Source: Camellia lanceoleosa (lineage: Eukaryota > Streptophyta > Magnoliopsida > Ericales > Theaceae). Taken from it: DNA of 64,000 bases. A program made the translations under genes and the position numbers. The stretch's first letter is position 1. Every line of letters starts with the position of its first letter. The stretch covers positions 1,860,001-1,924,000 of the forward strand of contig CM045762.1 of NCBI GenBank assembly GCA_025200525.1, in the 5' to 3' direction. This document shows positions 1 through 11,835 of the stretch, piece by piece. The notes below the pieces were generated by a model that did no database searches, was not told the DNA's origin, and saw nothing but the letters and a program-made list of their open reading frames with translations.

Positions 1-612
1 TATGCACAAACCAATGGTCAAGCTGAATCATCCAATAAGTCTTTGAAAACAGGAATACAGAAAGTTGTGGAAGACAATCCTAAGGATTGTCATAACTTAT
101 TATTGGATGTATTGTAGGCTTACAGGACTTCTCCAAGGTCAAGCACAGGAATCACTCCTTATGCCTTAGTATATGGGCATGATGCAGTGCTACCTGTGGA
201 AATTGATGTTAAGTCCTTGAGGGTGAGATGCCAAGATTAGTTAGATCTTGAGCAATACCATCAGAGTATGTGCTTGGAATTAGAAAGTATAGATGAAGCT
301 AGGATTCTGGCATTAAACAACATTCTTTTCCAAAAGAAGAAAGCGGCCAAAAACTATAATAAGAAAGTCAAGCACATTAGTTTTGATGAAGGTGACTTGG
401 TATGAAAGACAATACTCCCAATAGGGATTAAAAGCCACAAGTTTGGCAAATGGTCACTTAACTGGGAAGGACCGTATCAAGTTCATAGAGTCTTGCCTAT
501 GGAAGCATATCATTTAAAATTTTTGAATGAATATGTACATCCCAAGAAAATTAATGGCAGATATTTGAAGCCTTATTATCCAACCGTATGGGAAACGCAA
601 GGAATAGAATAA
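1..612 (+). pseudogene. Tat-lineage Ty3/gypsy integrase, C-terminal part (decayed)
   Basis: One frame (codons starting at base 1) reads without frameshift to a TAA at 610-612. It begins at the integrase core end with YAQTNGQAESSNK, which carries the third catalytic acid. It then shows the plant Tat/Ogre-type blocks [20 protein letters not shown] and AVLPVEID, and ends with a GPYQVHRVLP stretch like the integrase C-terminal domain. Three internal stops interrupt it: TAG 115-117, TAG 238-240 and TGA 403-405. The first and third sit where family members have Trp, so they fit G-to-A changes. Integrase would insert retrotransposon cDNA into nuclear DNA. The rest of gag-pol lies left of the window. 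No chromodomain follows, in line with Tat rather than chromovirus elements. Confidence 0.9.
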
Positions 613-666
613 GTGCTAAATAAAAGAACATGAGAACACTCAAATGATAAAGAAGAAATTTTTATT

Positions 667-1825
667 TTATAAAGAGTTGAGTACATATAGCCATAGATTG
701 GCCCAGAAGTCAGTACAATGTCTCATATGTTCTTTTACAATAGATACTTTATTCTGAAGTGATGGGAACAACTGGATGGCTGTAGCCATCTCCTGCTTTC
801 GATCAGCCAGTCCTTGATTAGTAATCTGTAATTTGGTGGCAATTCGATCTAAGGCTTGGTTGACTGCTAATAGCTCCTCTTCAAGTTGAGTTTTCTTCTC
901 CAATAGTTGAGCTTGAAATTAGGAGACAGAGGAATGTTGTTCCTTTAATTCTGACACCTCAGTATGTACTTTGGAAACAAAGCTCTGATCCCTCACCAAT
1001 TTCTCCTTTGCAACCTTGGCAGCATGACAAATGTTGATGTAGAAATTAACGATAGCTGCTACCTGAGACAAATAACTGAAGACAGTTATGTCGAATTATA
1101 TAAGGCTTCGAAAGGAATCCTCGAAAAAGATGCCAGCAGTTCCAGACAGCTATCCAAGTCCATCAAAGGCAAGGAAGTCTTACCACTGGGAGAAGAGCTC
1201 TAAAAATTTCTAGTAGAGAATTAGCTAGAACTAATGGCTCAGTCTCATTGCTAGTCATTGGAGAGGTGGAAAGTATGTCAAAAAGACTAACAAGTCTAGC
1301 CTCAAAGATATCCACCTCATCCATTGACATGGAAGGTGCAGAAAGAGCCCTGGTAGAAGGAAGAAATGACTGCATAGGAATAGGAGAAGAAGATGGAGTA
1401 TTCTTAGCAGTCTCTATAGTTTTGGCTACTAGTTGGTCAAGAGAAGAAGGACTGGAGCTAGGCAAAGATGATGGATGATGGATTGGAGAGCTACCAGTAC
1501 TTTCTCTATAGGAATCAGCTACCATCAAAGATGAAGTAGCAGCTGGAATTTCCTTAGGAGGGGGAGGAGAAGTAATGCTCGAAAGAGAATCAAATTGAGT
1601 AAAATCGAATGACAAATAAGGGAGGTATGGAGTTAAATCAAAAGAAAGAGAAGCAGGGATACTTGGCTGCAAGGAGGGTACGGAGAATATAGGCCTAGAA
1701 AATGGGAGTATTATCTTAATAGACTTCACATTTTGCGATTGATCAACTTTAACCAAAACTGAGGGAGTCCTTATTAGTAGAATAGACTCAGTAGTTGTCA
1801 CTGCGAAGGAAGAGGTACAAAACAA
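667..1825 (-). pseudogene. C-terminal part of the antisense ORF: Ser/Pro-rich segment and coiled-coil tail
   Basis: Two open stretches lie on the minus strand behind the plant-mobile-domain ORF. The first (1825 to 1163) is rich in Ser, Pro and Thr (for example HHPSSLPSSSPSSLDQL). The second (903 to 667) is a Glu/Gln/Leu-rich stretch (MEKKTQLEEELLAVNQALDR) that looks like a coiled coil. They probably belong to the same antisense gene as 2336-4187. A plausible splice acceptor (CTTCGCAG then TGACAACTAC) precedes the first stretch, and a plausible donor (GTAAGA) falls near its end. The exact exon structure cannot be settled by eye. No enzymatic motif is visible. Confidence 0.5.
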
Positions 1826-2062
1826 TGTTAAGTCTTAATATCAACAATTTGGGAAAAGAAAGTGGAGACATGAAAGAAAATTACTGGCTTTAGAGGTGGT
1901 GGCAATGACGGGAGAATTACGGACGGAATAATGCTCGGCAGTGTGTTGCCTTCTCATTGTTTCCCTTTAGGTTGCATCAATGGTAGCTGCTTTATCCCTT
2001 AGTAATTATTGCTGTCGCCTTTTCTCAACTCTTTGAAAAACAATTATTTCTTTGGAATGTTT

Positions 2063-2393
2063 CTCCTCTACTGCTTTGGCAGCTGCCTCATGAGTAGGGT
2101 CTTTGACCAAATCAGAAGGAGAGATAGTCATCTTCTTTCTCTTTTTTCTCTGTATTGGTATTTCCTGCTCTTTCTCAATTTCTCTTTCTTCAATCTGGGA
2201 TTCAGACTCTTCAGGAGTGAGTTTCTCTTCTACTGCTTTGGCAGCGCCTCATGAGTGGGGTCTTCGACCAAATCAGAAGGAGAGACAGCCATCTTCTTTC
2301 TCTTTTTTTTCTGTAATGATATTTCCTGCTCTTTCTCAATCTCTCTCTCTCTCTCTCTCTCCAATCTGAGATTCAGACTCTTCAAGAGTGAGT
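2063..2393. repeat. Imperfect tandem duplication inside the antisense ORF (2 units of about 165 bp)
   Basis: About 161 bp from 2063 (CTCCTCTACTGCTTTGGCAG) recur from 2224 with roughly 90% similarity. The second unit is longer because of a (TC)n run at 2341-2360. On the minus strand the units encode a Glu-rich stretch, a basic KKRKK cluster that looks like a nuclear localisation signal, and a TISPSDLVKDPTHEAAAKA-like segment. The (TC)n expansion throws the more upstream unit (as the antisense gene is read) out of frame. Confidence 0.75.
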
Positions 2394-4187
2394 ATTAGCT
2401 TCCTTTTCTTTTTCTGCTGATGTTTGTCTTTGAGAGTAGCTGGAGCTTCAGCTCTCTTAGGAGATTCTTCTTGTCGAGACCCTACACCAAGAGATATGAA
2501 TGTAAAGGAAACAGACAGAAAAATCTAAAAGAAAAGAAACCTGAAAATACATACCTCTTTTCAAAGCAACTCTGGTAACTCTAGCAAGAGGGGGTGAGGC
2601 TGCAGGAACAGTCTTGGCAGCTGTGGAAAGAGAGGGAATGTTCCTGGTTGCTGTTGGTTTAGCCTTAGAAGGCACACCTAGTCCTATCAGTAAATCATAA
2701 GGATGTATAGCTAGATGCACTTCCATATTGGCTGTCCGCCAATTTTGAAATCTCTTTAAAGCTAACCCAGAGGGAACTCAAGGTGTAAATTTGAACTCAC
2801 TCAAGTCTTTCAACAGCTTAAATGTTTCCTCATCTAGTTTGGATTTGGGTACTCTTAGATCTCTGGCTGTGAGATGGACATTCGAGAGACTGTAGAGTGG
2901 AATGGGAATTCCTTGAGTAAGCCCAAATTGCCTGGCAAACTGAGAAGGGCAATATACCTTAGATATGCACTTGTAGGCTCTAGGGTTTAAAGTACCAATG
3001 AACAGTTCCCTCGGCAACAAAATGGAAGACCACATATCTTTGTGTAATGGGATGGAACACTCCTTATCAGCCAAGAATGTTTGCAGCCAAGTTGGTCCTT
3101 TGTTGGCATCAAAAGGGCAAAAAAAGGTGGTAGCTGGGGAAATAGGAAGTTGATGAAAAAAGGTGAGGTAGTAGGCAAAGGAAGCAGGATAAAGAGCAAC
3201 TCTAGCATACTTTTCTCCATAAGTACTAGGGTCTTGAACTAAAAACTTCAAGCACTTAGGATGCAGGTCAGTAAAGTATGCAAAGAACCAGAGTTGAAGC
3301 ACCTAGAGAGGGCCTCCCTGATTGATGTCCAGAGGTCTTTCACAAAATTGGGAGCAGGCTCTATAGGCATGGCCTAAAAGGTAGGGGGCCAAGGCTATTC
3401 GTTTCTTCAAAACAAGGGCCTTCGCAAGTGGGGCGAACTCAGGCATAATACGCTGAGATGATGTACAAAAGAGAAATTTACACAACCAGTATAAAATAAA
3501 GGAAAAGAGTTCTCGATCTCTCACAGGGCCTTCCCTTTTATTTTCAGCCTTTACAAAATCACTGAAGGAGGAATTTAAGGGTGGAAGGGAAAACTTAACA
3601 GAAAGGTCTGGGTAACTAGGTGTAAAAAGAGTACCAAGTGGTGAAAGCCCTAAGAGATGGCAGATATCAAGAACGGTGGGGACCATCATGCCACACCGAA
3701 ACTGAAAAAAATTAAAAGCCATGTTCCAAAAGCAAAGAGCAGCAGGAATCAAAAAAGGGTCTTCAGGAATGATAAACCTAGAAAGACGAAGGGCGTCGAG
3801 AATACAGAGCTCTTGCAGGTCACATTCTTTTGCAGACACAACTCTGTCATACCATTCCTCCCACTCAACCCTCAATGTCGGCCAACAACGGTGAGGTCGG
3901 TTCATTCTCCAATTTCCGCAGTCGAGCCCCCCTTCGTAGAGAAGAAAGTGGTCCTCCAAACGAGGGTATAAAGATGGAAGTTGAGCAGGAGCTTCTTGAA
4001 AGATGGGACCTAGGACATATTCTTGTTTATCGCTATGGCGATGAACAAAGAGGCGTCCGTCTATGGCACTTGACCCATCAGTTGTAAATTTGGCAATCTC
4101 TTCCTCAATACACCTCTTCAAAGCCATTGTTGGGCTTATACGATCGCCAGTTGGTACTTTCAGAGAAGAAGAATCCATTGGTGGCAA
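2336..4187 (-). pseudogene. Antisense ORF of the Tat element with plant mobile domain (PMD, aminotransferase-like)
   Basis: The frame runs from an ATG at 4187 (second Met three codons later) towards lower coordinates. Visible features are an N-terminal ALKRCIEEEIAKF helix, LRVEWEEWYDRVVSAKECDL, LDICHLLGLSPLGTLF, RIALAPYLLGHAYRACSQF and LQLWFFAYFTDLHPKCLKF. These resemble the plant mobile domain of MAIN/MAIL-type proteins and of antisense ORFs known from Tat-lineage retrotransposons between integrase and 3' LTR. Two in-frame stops, TAG 3303-3305 and TGA 2778-2780, interrupt one otherwise continuous frame. The first sits in a GPL-stop-VLQLW context where relatives have Trp. A likely 73-bp intron (2482-2554, GTATGT..TGTAG) joins to a segment with a basic KKKRK cluster. 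The PMD function is not well defined; nucleic-acid or silencing-related roles are proposed for the host homologues. Family call fairly sure, activity unlikely. Confidence 0.82.
2482..2554 (-). other. Probable 73-bp intron in the antisense PMD ORF
   Basis: On the minus strand AAAAGAG is followed by GTATGT, and 73 bases later TGTAG precedes GGTCTCGACAAG. Removing the segment keeps the reading frame (codon G/GG) and continues into a Lys/Arg/Glu-rich coding stretch. Left in, translation runs into a hydrophobic sequence unlike its surroundings and then a stop. Polypyrimidine-rich sequence precedes the acceptor. Confidence 0.6.
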
Positions 4188-5070
4188 GCAGCAAGGAAGA
4201 GAGGGTTAATAGAGGGGAAGGGTCTGTGTGTTGAGCAAACGAGAGAATTCGGAGCACGAAATAAAAGGGTTCTAAAACCTTTGTGTCTAGGAAATATATT
4301 GTGTAATTCATAAAGAAGTACTAAAAGTATAGATACGAAGAGTTTCCTTCAATATTGATACTTTTGGAGGGAAACACATCTCAGATGCTGATGTCAGCTT
4401 CGAAATAAAATATTTGGCTTCGAAACCAGATTTTGGCGCCAAAATGAAATAACGCGCGGCTTTGAATGTCGAAAGCTTACTTCGAATCACATTCTATGCC
4501 TAAACGGTGCAAGAATGCTTAGTTATTTTGTTTACTTCAAAGGGATTAAAGACCTGTTTTAGGTTTCTTAATGAGAATAGAATCCTTCGAAGCAAAAATT
4601 TGAAATACCTCATAGTTGGAAATTGTTTGTTCTAAGTTTTGAAACCAATAGTTGGTTTGATAGTATACAGAAGAAATTACTCTTTCCAAATAAAACAGTG
4701 CAGTACTTAGCAGAGGTTTCCATATTTTGGAAAATATAGATTGTTTGCTCGAAAGAAAATTAATTGATTTGAAATCATTTGATTGTATTAACCATATGTT
4801 GGGAAATTGAATGTGATCGAATAAAGTTTCGAAGGGTAAGGTTGGTCAATTCGAAGCCGTTGGGTGAAGAATTATGTTAGCCCTAGGGTCGGTATGAAAG
4901 GCAAAAATTGCTTTCTCAAAAGAAAAGACTTCACACTTTGGAAGAGTTTGAGTCAAAGTGGAGTTAAAGCAATTCAACCACGTAGTTCATAATTTGAGTG
5001 CTAAATCAGAATTTAACAAATGAAATTCGGAAAGCTCAGTTTGATTGATAAATGCTGTTGATACTAAAGT
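4188..5070 (-). promoter_or_regulatory. Spacer between the two antisense ORFs; candidate promoter of the PMD ORF
   Basis: I see no gene in this 0.9 kb. On the minus strand upstream of the ATG at 4187 there is a TATA-like AATATATTTC at 4300-4291. About 140 bp further upstream lies a perfect palindrome TTTTGGCGCCAAAA (4431-4444), which matches the E2F-type TTTSSCGC site on both strands. Several TTCGAA palindromes are scattered through 4399-4860. The arrangement looks like a promoter, but nothing here proves it. Confidence 0.35.
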
Positions 5071-5501
5071 TCATTTGATTACATTCTCGATTTCGTAGAA
5101 ATACGGAATAGACAGAGTTACAAGGTCATGAAATTTAGTCCAGCAAAATTCAATAAAAGAAAACTCTTTTCCTATTCTATCCTCTATTTTGTCTAGGTTT
5201 GGCTTATCTAATTGGTAAGCCCTTAACTGAGAAGTGAGTTGTTGGGCTTTCACTTCAAATTCTGTCTGTTTGAGGGCTTTGTCTATGGCGTCCATTTCTT
5301 CTTCTCCATGCACTTCGCTCATCGCAACATCCTCCCCATACTCGGAATCTGGGCTCTTGAAGGCCTCATAGTCATCAATGAGGTTTTTTGCCTCATACTG
5401 AACCTGGGTTCGAGTAGAAATGGCTTCATTCAGAACTTCACTGGCAATAGAAGCATGGAAGTGCCAGTTAAGCAGAAGAGGAAGCTGGTCTAAAAAGGTA
5501 C

Positions 5502-8500
5502 TGTAGACGTCCCCGAACGTCCCGGGAGGAAATCCCGTTTTGTTCATTGGGCTCACTACAATTCGGACTCAATGTCACGGTCCTGTATCTAATCTCGCGG
5601 AGTGCAATAAAGAGTCCAAATCCAGCAAATCGTTTTGAAAAACAGATTTTTAAAAAGAAGTGCCAAACATAGACTGCTTTGCCAGATACAGAGTCGCCAC
5701 CTAAATATTTTATTTTTGGGGAATTTAGGAAACCCTGACTCGTTGCCTAAGGCCACGTGTTCGTCATCACCAAAGTTGCCTCGGCTCGGGAACTTGGGTA
5801 CGATTGGGGAAGGTCATTTCATGAGCACCCCCGCTCGCCCAATCAAAGATCGGCCACTACTAAACATGATATATTGTTTTTGAAAACACATGTGTTCTTA
5901 TTCCGGTTTATTAGCCTAGAATTACTATGTAATGCGCACAGCATACAAGTATAGACTGGGTCGCCTAAATTACAACAAAACATCTCATGTTCATTTTGAA
6001 AACCGTTTGCTACTCGCAAGTAGGCTAAAATGCAGGTTTTGCCACCCTCAAGTGGGCTTAAGAAACAGGGTGATTTGCCACTCTCAAGTGGGCTTAAAAC
6101 TCACAATCGATAAATTGTTCCAATCCAAATAACCCAACATTCACCCACAGGCATTCAGGCAGTTATATCACATAAGTAAATAGCCTCATGGTAAGCATGC
6201 TATCATGGCAGTCACTCACAGGCATGCAAGGATGCTAAAGCATAAACGCTTACCGAGTACTCCGAGCCAAAGAAAGAAGCTAATTAGAAAACATTCATGA
6301 ATCCTAACTATGTTGAGATGCCTAATGCAACACACGCAAGAATGCAACTAAGATAGGCTCGGCTATTCTAAGATGGCATATGAGATGCAACAATCGATAC
6401 ATGTATTCAACTTGGAATTGAAATACAATGCAGTTAGCATGATGAGCCAAGCCCGGTGCATGCAATACAGATGAATGAATGCAAACATGCGAACATAAGT
6501 ATGCTAATTGAAATATGCCCTAAACTAACCATCATAAGCTGGTAAATAAAAGGGAGAAAGACGTGAGGTTAGAAGACATACATCACACGCACACACACTT
6601 ATTACAACATTGCCCTCCTCGGAGGGTCCGAATAAATAATACAGACCGAATAAATAATTAACTACTCTAGCTAATTAAATATTACAAAACCCTAATTAAT
6701 TAACAAATTAACTAAGAAACGAAATAAACTAGTATGCAGATCTATGGACCACCTCAGCTCTGTTCCGAATGATGAAAGATGCATGTATGCTCGAGTCGCC
6801 TTGTCGGGAAATTCCTCGTGATGCCCCGATTTGCCTCTGTTTGCAATTGATCCCGGATTATTGTACAAAGCTCTAGAAGGCTGCTGGTTTCTGATTTGCT
6901 GCAACAGAGAGCAAGAAAGGGACATGGCAAAGTATTTTCAACACATGTGTGCACGACTACTCTCCCCATCATTGCACAAGCTCTAGGGAGTGTAGACCTC
7001 GATCCTCGTGCCACCAATCACGCATCTCGATACATGATGGCTGAGGAGTCGAATTGCACGACTCAATGTGAAATGAATGCACATATAAACATAACAAGGC
7101 CTAAACTCTATCATGGGTAATCCGGAGTGTCGGCAACCGGGAATTGAGACACGTTTCGTCACTTTGAGTACGAAACGTCCCTTGTTTTCCGTGTTTGGAC
7201 TAACCCTACTCCAAACACAATGCAATGAGATGGCATACACAATACGACTAACATGCAACCCTAAATGCAATATAACCTAATCATGCTGGCATGCGAGGGA
7301 TGATATGCATACATGCAACCTAGCATACGCAATGCTATGGACTATCAATGGCATACTCAATGCACATGACATAATATGGCATACACAATGCAAGATGGAC
7401 TTAAACCAATATGAGTGGACCTCAGCCACACTCAAATCAGTGGCCATACACAATGAAATTAGGCAAGAACACTCATACAAACATGCCCAACGCAAGGGAC
7501 CGAACCAAAGGCACAAAGTGCAACTCTAACAAAGCATGGAAAATGATGAAATATGGCATACAAACAAACATTTTCCAGCTCTGAAACATGATGCACCATG
7601 GTCCCGAATCATGCAAATATGTCACCCAATGCATGCCAGAGGGCCCGAATACCGAAACTAGTGAAGCGGATTACACTAAAGGTACACAAAGCAATGCACA
7701 AATGACAAAACCAACTCCAAGCAGACCCTAGGCAGGTCCAAGGCAGTGGGAAAATAGTCTAAAATGATGGCACAACATGCATGAAAATGAAGCTTATTCA
7801 ATGGTCCAAAAACAAGGCATTTATGCACAACTCTCAAACACATTTAAAGAGTGGAAAACATGGGAATATGGCCTTCATATGAGCTCTGAAATATGATGCA
7901 CAATGACCTCAAATCATGGAAACAACTTAACACAAGCATGCAATAGGCTCCAAAACTCAAAGCTAGGCATGAACATTACACTACAAGCATGCAAAACAAG
8001 CATCATTCGACCATGAGGCCCAAAAAAAGAGCTAAGGAAGTCTAAATCATGCACAAAATTAGTTTAAGGCATGGCCAAAAAGTGCTAGAATCAAGGGCCG
8101 AAACAACATGCAATACAAGCTAGTGAAGAGGGTTTACACTACAAGTATCTAAAGCATTCGAGAGGCCACTAAAACAGAAAAATTCAGAGGTATGACATGC
8201 CAAATAAAGCCCAAAAACCTACTGAAATATGGTCTATGCATGCAAGGATGATAGGCTCCTTTGATAGGCTATAAAGAGGGTTGCTCTACACATGCAAGAG
8301 GGACACTTAATACGGAAAAACCACATCTGGAAAGAGGTTATGAAGGCCCTAAAACTCACTAAAAAAGACCTAAAATGAGGCTAGGAAGCATGCAAGTAAA
8401 GGCTCCTTTGAAATGCTATGAAGAGGGTTAGTCTACACATGCAAGAGGGACACCTAACATGGCAAAAAAATCTCTGGAAAGAGCTCATGCAGGTCCTAAA

Positions 8501-10047
8501 AATCACCAAAAAAATCCTGAAACATGCTCAAGAGGTGTACAAATAGGGGCTCCTTTGTTCGGCCAAAAATGCTAGTAAACAAAACAAGGGGTGAGAGAGT
8601 CACCCCTCTCTGATTTTGGGGCTCATAAACACATAATAACCACTGAAAATCTGCTAGATTTCAGTGGTCAAAAGGGCCAACAAAGCTTAACACAAGGGCC
8701 CTAATGCATGGCTCAAAACATGGTGAAAACAAGCATGCAAGGGGGTAGATGACCCCCAATAGAAAAATGACCTTAAACGAACTTCAAGAGGAGCTCAAAA
8801 TAAGACTTTTTTTAGTTTATGATGAAGCCCAAAAATGCTTCCAAATAGAGCTAAGACATAAAGCAAAACAATGATAAAAAGAGGGAAATGAAGTGTTACC
8901 CTTGTAGCCAAAGGGACCAGCAGCTTCTGGACCAAAACAACAAGCCTTCAATCTCTGAAAATGGGCTCCAAGGTGCTTAGGTTGATAGTGGAGGTGTTGT
9001 GCTTGGAGGTGTAGTGCAATGGGGCCAAGAACTTCAACCTTTGAAGCTAAATGAGAGAGATACAAAGAGAGAGTGTATGCATGAGCCTTAGCAATTTTCT
9101 GAACCCTTGCAAGTGAAAAGGGGCCTTTCCTTTATAGAGGAGAGGGGCTAAAGCTTCTTCAAGAAGCTTAAAACCAAGCTTGAAGATCCTCCATACACGT
9201 GTATGGAGGATCAGTCTATTCTTTCGGCTGGCTTGCAAGCATTGAGAGACAAACATGCAGAGTGGCCGACAGTTAATTGGTCGGCCTACCCCTTCCCCTA
9301 GTCAGCCGACTAGGGTCAAAAGGGTCAAGCTTCAAAAGCTAGTCGGCAGCCCAGATTGATGGTCTCCAAGGTGAGTGCAAGGCAATGGTACTATGGGAGA
9401 CCAGTAATTGTGGCCCAAAAGTGAGGGAGACCACTTACTTGTCAAGGAAACTGGCTGGAGGAGAGAGAGATGGTCTCCAAAAGAACTGCTGGTCTTCCAC
9501 CCTTCTACCACCTTCCAGACATGAAAAACAAGGTTCATACCAAAAATGAACCAAGACGGATGCAAAACGAGGGTTCGGGGGCCAAAATGCGCAGTCGAGT
9601 GCCCCAAAAACTGACTGTTAAGCATCGAAAGTGGCGTGCGACCACGAAGGTGGTCTCCTGAGCCACAGTGTCCCTCTAGAGAGAGGAAATAAGGTGTGTG
9701 CCAAAAATCGGAGCAAACAGAGAAAGTTAAGCGGTCCCGAACCGAGGCATATGGCCGACGGCTCCGAAAACCGAAAACTGGTCTCCAAACGGGAACAGTG
9801 GTCTATGACCACGAAAAGTAGCCTATGGCCATTGAGAGATGGTCTATGAGACCTCTTCCTCCCTTCGGGAAGAGAAAACAGAACCTGGTTCGCAAACTGA
9901 AGCAAAGCACAAAAGAGTCCCGAAGTCCGAAGGCAAGGCTCTCAGCCGAGACTCCGTAACCGCAGAACGAGTACAACATGCGCAATCACCGAGCGCTCAA
10001 TCGATGACGTCTGAGTCTTAAGGTCGGTCAAAAATGGGGTGTCTATA
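5502..10047 (-). mobile_element. Solo LTR 'A' of the long-LTR Tat/Ogre-like family (4546 bp)
   Basis: The element begins TGTAGACGTC on the + strand and ends TGTCTATA. On the minus strand it therefore reads TATAGACACCCC (decayed TGTAGACACCCC) to GACGTCTACA. A 5-bp duplication GGTAC flanks it at 5497-5501 and 10048-10052, and the interrupted ORF reads through when it is removed. It is homologous to copies B, C, D and E: shared blocks include the GAGTCGCCACCTAAATAT box, the conserved 'TTCGGGAACTTGGGTACGA'-like stretch near 5785 and the end motif GGTCAAAAATGGGGTGTCTA. It holds no coding sequence, only start-to-stop shadows. A TATA box on the minus strand supports the LTR orientation. Confidence 0.9.
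9131..9137 (-). promoter_or_regulatory. TATA box of LTR A
   Basis: CTATAAA on the minus strand, about 910 bp inside the LTR 5' end, preceded upstream (9259-9360) by GGCCGAC/TCGGC boxes. The same order is seen in copies B-E, which supports a U3 promoter reading leftward. Confidence 0.6.
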
Positions 10048-10733
10048 GGTACACAGCTCCGTTTGGGCCACAGGGTTAAGGAGATGGCTTCGAGACATAA
10101 TGTCACAAGCCCATAGAAAGTTTTGGTGGGGAATATCATTTCGAAGGACCTCGAAGGACAAGTGAGAGAATGCAGCAAGCAATATCTGAGCCTTGAATTG
10201 CTGATAGGAAGTACTAGGGCCCTATAAAGGGGAAAGGATTGGCCCTCAGAGAGAGTGAGCTTCAACTCATTAATCCAATCTGGGTTAGAAGGGAGAGGAG
10301 GAGCAATCGGAGGTTCCCTGGGTGAGTCCAGAAATTCAAGCCTGGTCACACATTCTAGCCAATCAGAGGGGTAAAGTTTTGCCTTTTTGGCTAAAAGCGC
10401 AGGGCTGATCCTTAGAGTTTCAACGGGATATGGGACACTTCGAACCACACGAGATGGCAAGGTAGAAGCGTACCATGATGTAAGCAGATTGTCTTCAAGA
10501 CTGCGACTACGATTAATAGAAACATATGGATATACTACTGAACTGCGTTTGGAAGGAGGAATGTCAAGAGAGTCATCGAATTTAGGGAAACGATGATGAA
10601 TGCGTTCCCTTGTCTGAGGTTGAGTAGTAGTGGACCAAGTTCCCCAGCCAGAAGCCGTAGAAGAAGAAGAAGCAGCAGCAGCTTCATCCTACGCAGATAG
10701 TTTCTCTCCAGAGGAAGAGCTTCCGACATCCAT

Positions 10734-11128
10734 TATTGCAAATTTGTGTTCTAGAGAATCGTAAGTAGTAGGTTCTTGGTTCGAAGGACGGTGACTTGCG
10801 AAAGCTTCCGTAACTTGTATAAATGGAGGTGGATAAAGGTGGCTAATCAATGCATGAAGGCTCTTTCGAGGACGAACAGTATCATCAAAAAACTCTTCCT
10901 ATGCTTGACCAATGTAAGAAAAGATTGGCTTAGCCATAAAAGATGTATCAGTCTTTTTGAATACTGAGATATTGGGAGTGTTCAAGGGTTAGAAGAGAAT
11001 TTAATGCAAATGATGAATGACAGTTGCATTTATGAGAAATGCAAAAGCCCATGCACGTTTTAAGACATGGTAAAATGCATGGATCCACTAATATCACCAA
11101 GTATTGGTTATATTAGTGCGGGGGGTAA
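10734..11128 (+). other. Spacer and polypurine tract before the Tat 3' LTR
   Basis: About 395 bp separate the start of the antisense ORF from the 3' LTR. The last bases (GCGGGGGGTAA, 11118-11128) form a G-rich polypurine tract directly before TGTTGG, the usual priming site for plus-strand DNA. I see no gene in the rest. Confidence 0.6.
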
Positions 11129-11835
11129 TGTTGGCTATATATTTTGTAGGCCAATCACAGTTCGACGCGTGGCAAGTTGAAGGTAATACGGGAAGAGAAT
11201 TCAAACCTTCGATCGTGATCGTACACGTGGCAGTTAGTATTGGTTTTCATAAAGATCTACGTAGTACTGGATCAGTAAAGAGATACAAAGTGATGTGGCT
11301 TCAACGGTTACTCACATTTGAATTCAAAATCAGGAAGAAAGCCTAATTGCAGGTATTGGTATAGTGGAGCTAACTATAAGGCAACATGATCAACGATCAT
11401 GGAGGAGCGGTTCGACGGTTAGAAGTGCAGTTCGATGGTTATCCTTGAGAAGTATAAATAACAGAGAAGGCCTTAGAAAAAGACCCCGGACTCAGATCCA
11501 TAAAACCAGTTTTATTCTACTTTATTTTCTTTCCAGTTTTTACATTTCTGTACTTCAAATTCCTGCACTGCACTTCGTTCATAGGAGTAGTTTCAAGTAG
11601 ATTGTTGCTGTAAACCTCTACAAGGCTTAATTGGATCATTGTAAGTCTTTCATTTTTACTTAATGAAATGTTGCAATTGTTCTTTATTTAATCATTGTCA
11701 GTTAATTCTCCTAAGCAAAGCCACCAGTAAAAGTCCTCTTCATTGAGGTTGAAAGAACTAAAACACAATCGTCTGATAATTGGTTGGCAATTAATATTCT
11801 GTAAGGATTGATTGATCCTTGCTGGCATGCTCACA
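11129..11835 (+). mobile_element. 3' LTR of the Tat-lineage element (about 707 bp)
   Basis: It starts TGTTGGC right after a G-rich polypurine tract and ends GCTCACA. A TATA box (TATAAATA, 11453-11460) is followed by a pyrimidine-rich leader. The 5' LTR and target duplication partner lie outside the window, so the right end rests on the TG...CA rule and on the change to unrelated AT-rich sequence. Predicted duplication from the right flank: ATTAC (11836-11840). Confidence 0.7.

Larger units (their letters stand above)
5071..10733 (-). pseudogene. Second antisense ORF of the Tat element (unrecognised protein), split by solo LTR A
   Basis: The minus-strand frame starts at the ATG at 10733 (MDVGSSSSGEKL), runs to 10048, is interrupted by LTR A, and resumes at 5496 to end near 5071. 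Counting the GTACC target duplication once, it is about 370 codons. It has a Ser-rich N-terminus, a central region (LLAKKAKLYPSDWLECVTRL, then WACDIMSRSHLLNPVAQTEL crossing into FLDQLPLLLNWHFHASI) and an acidic/coiled-coil C-terminus. One early TAG (codon 15) and one apparent 1-nt loss in the G-run at 10216-10222 break it. I do not recognise the family. It starts about 400 bp from the 3' LTR and points back into the element, so it is antisense to gag-pol like the PMD ORF. Confidence 0.6.

Noticed and set aside
2009..2369. Plus-strand ORFs rich in Phe, Ser and Leu
   Set aside because: They are the opposite strand of the Lys/Glu-rich antisense ORF and its tandem duplication.
10535..10729. Minus-strand ORF with a long Leu run
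   Set aside because: Frame-shifted reading of the Ala/Ser run at the start of the second antisense ORF.
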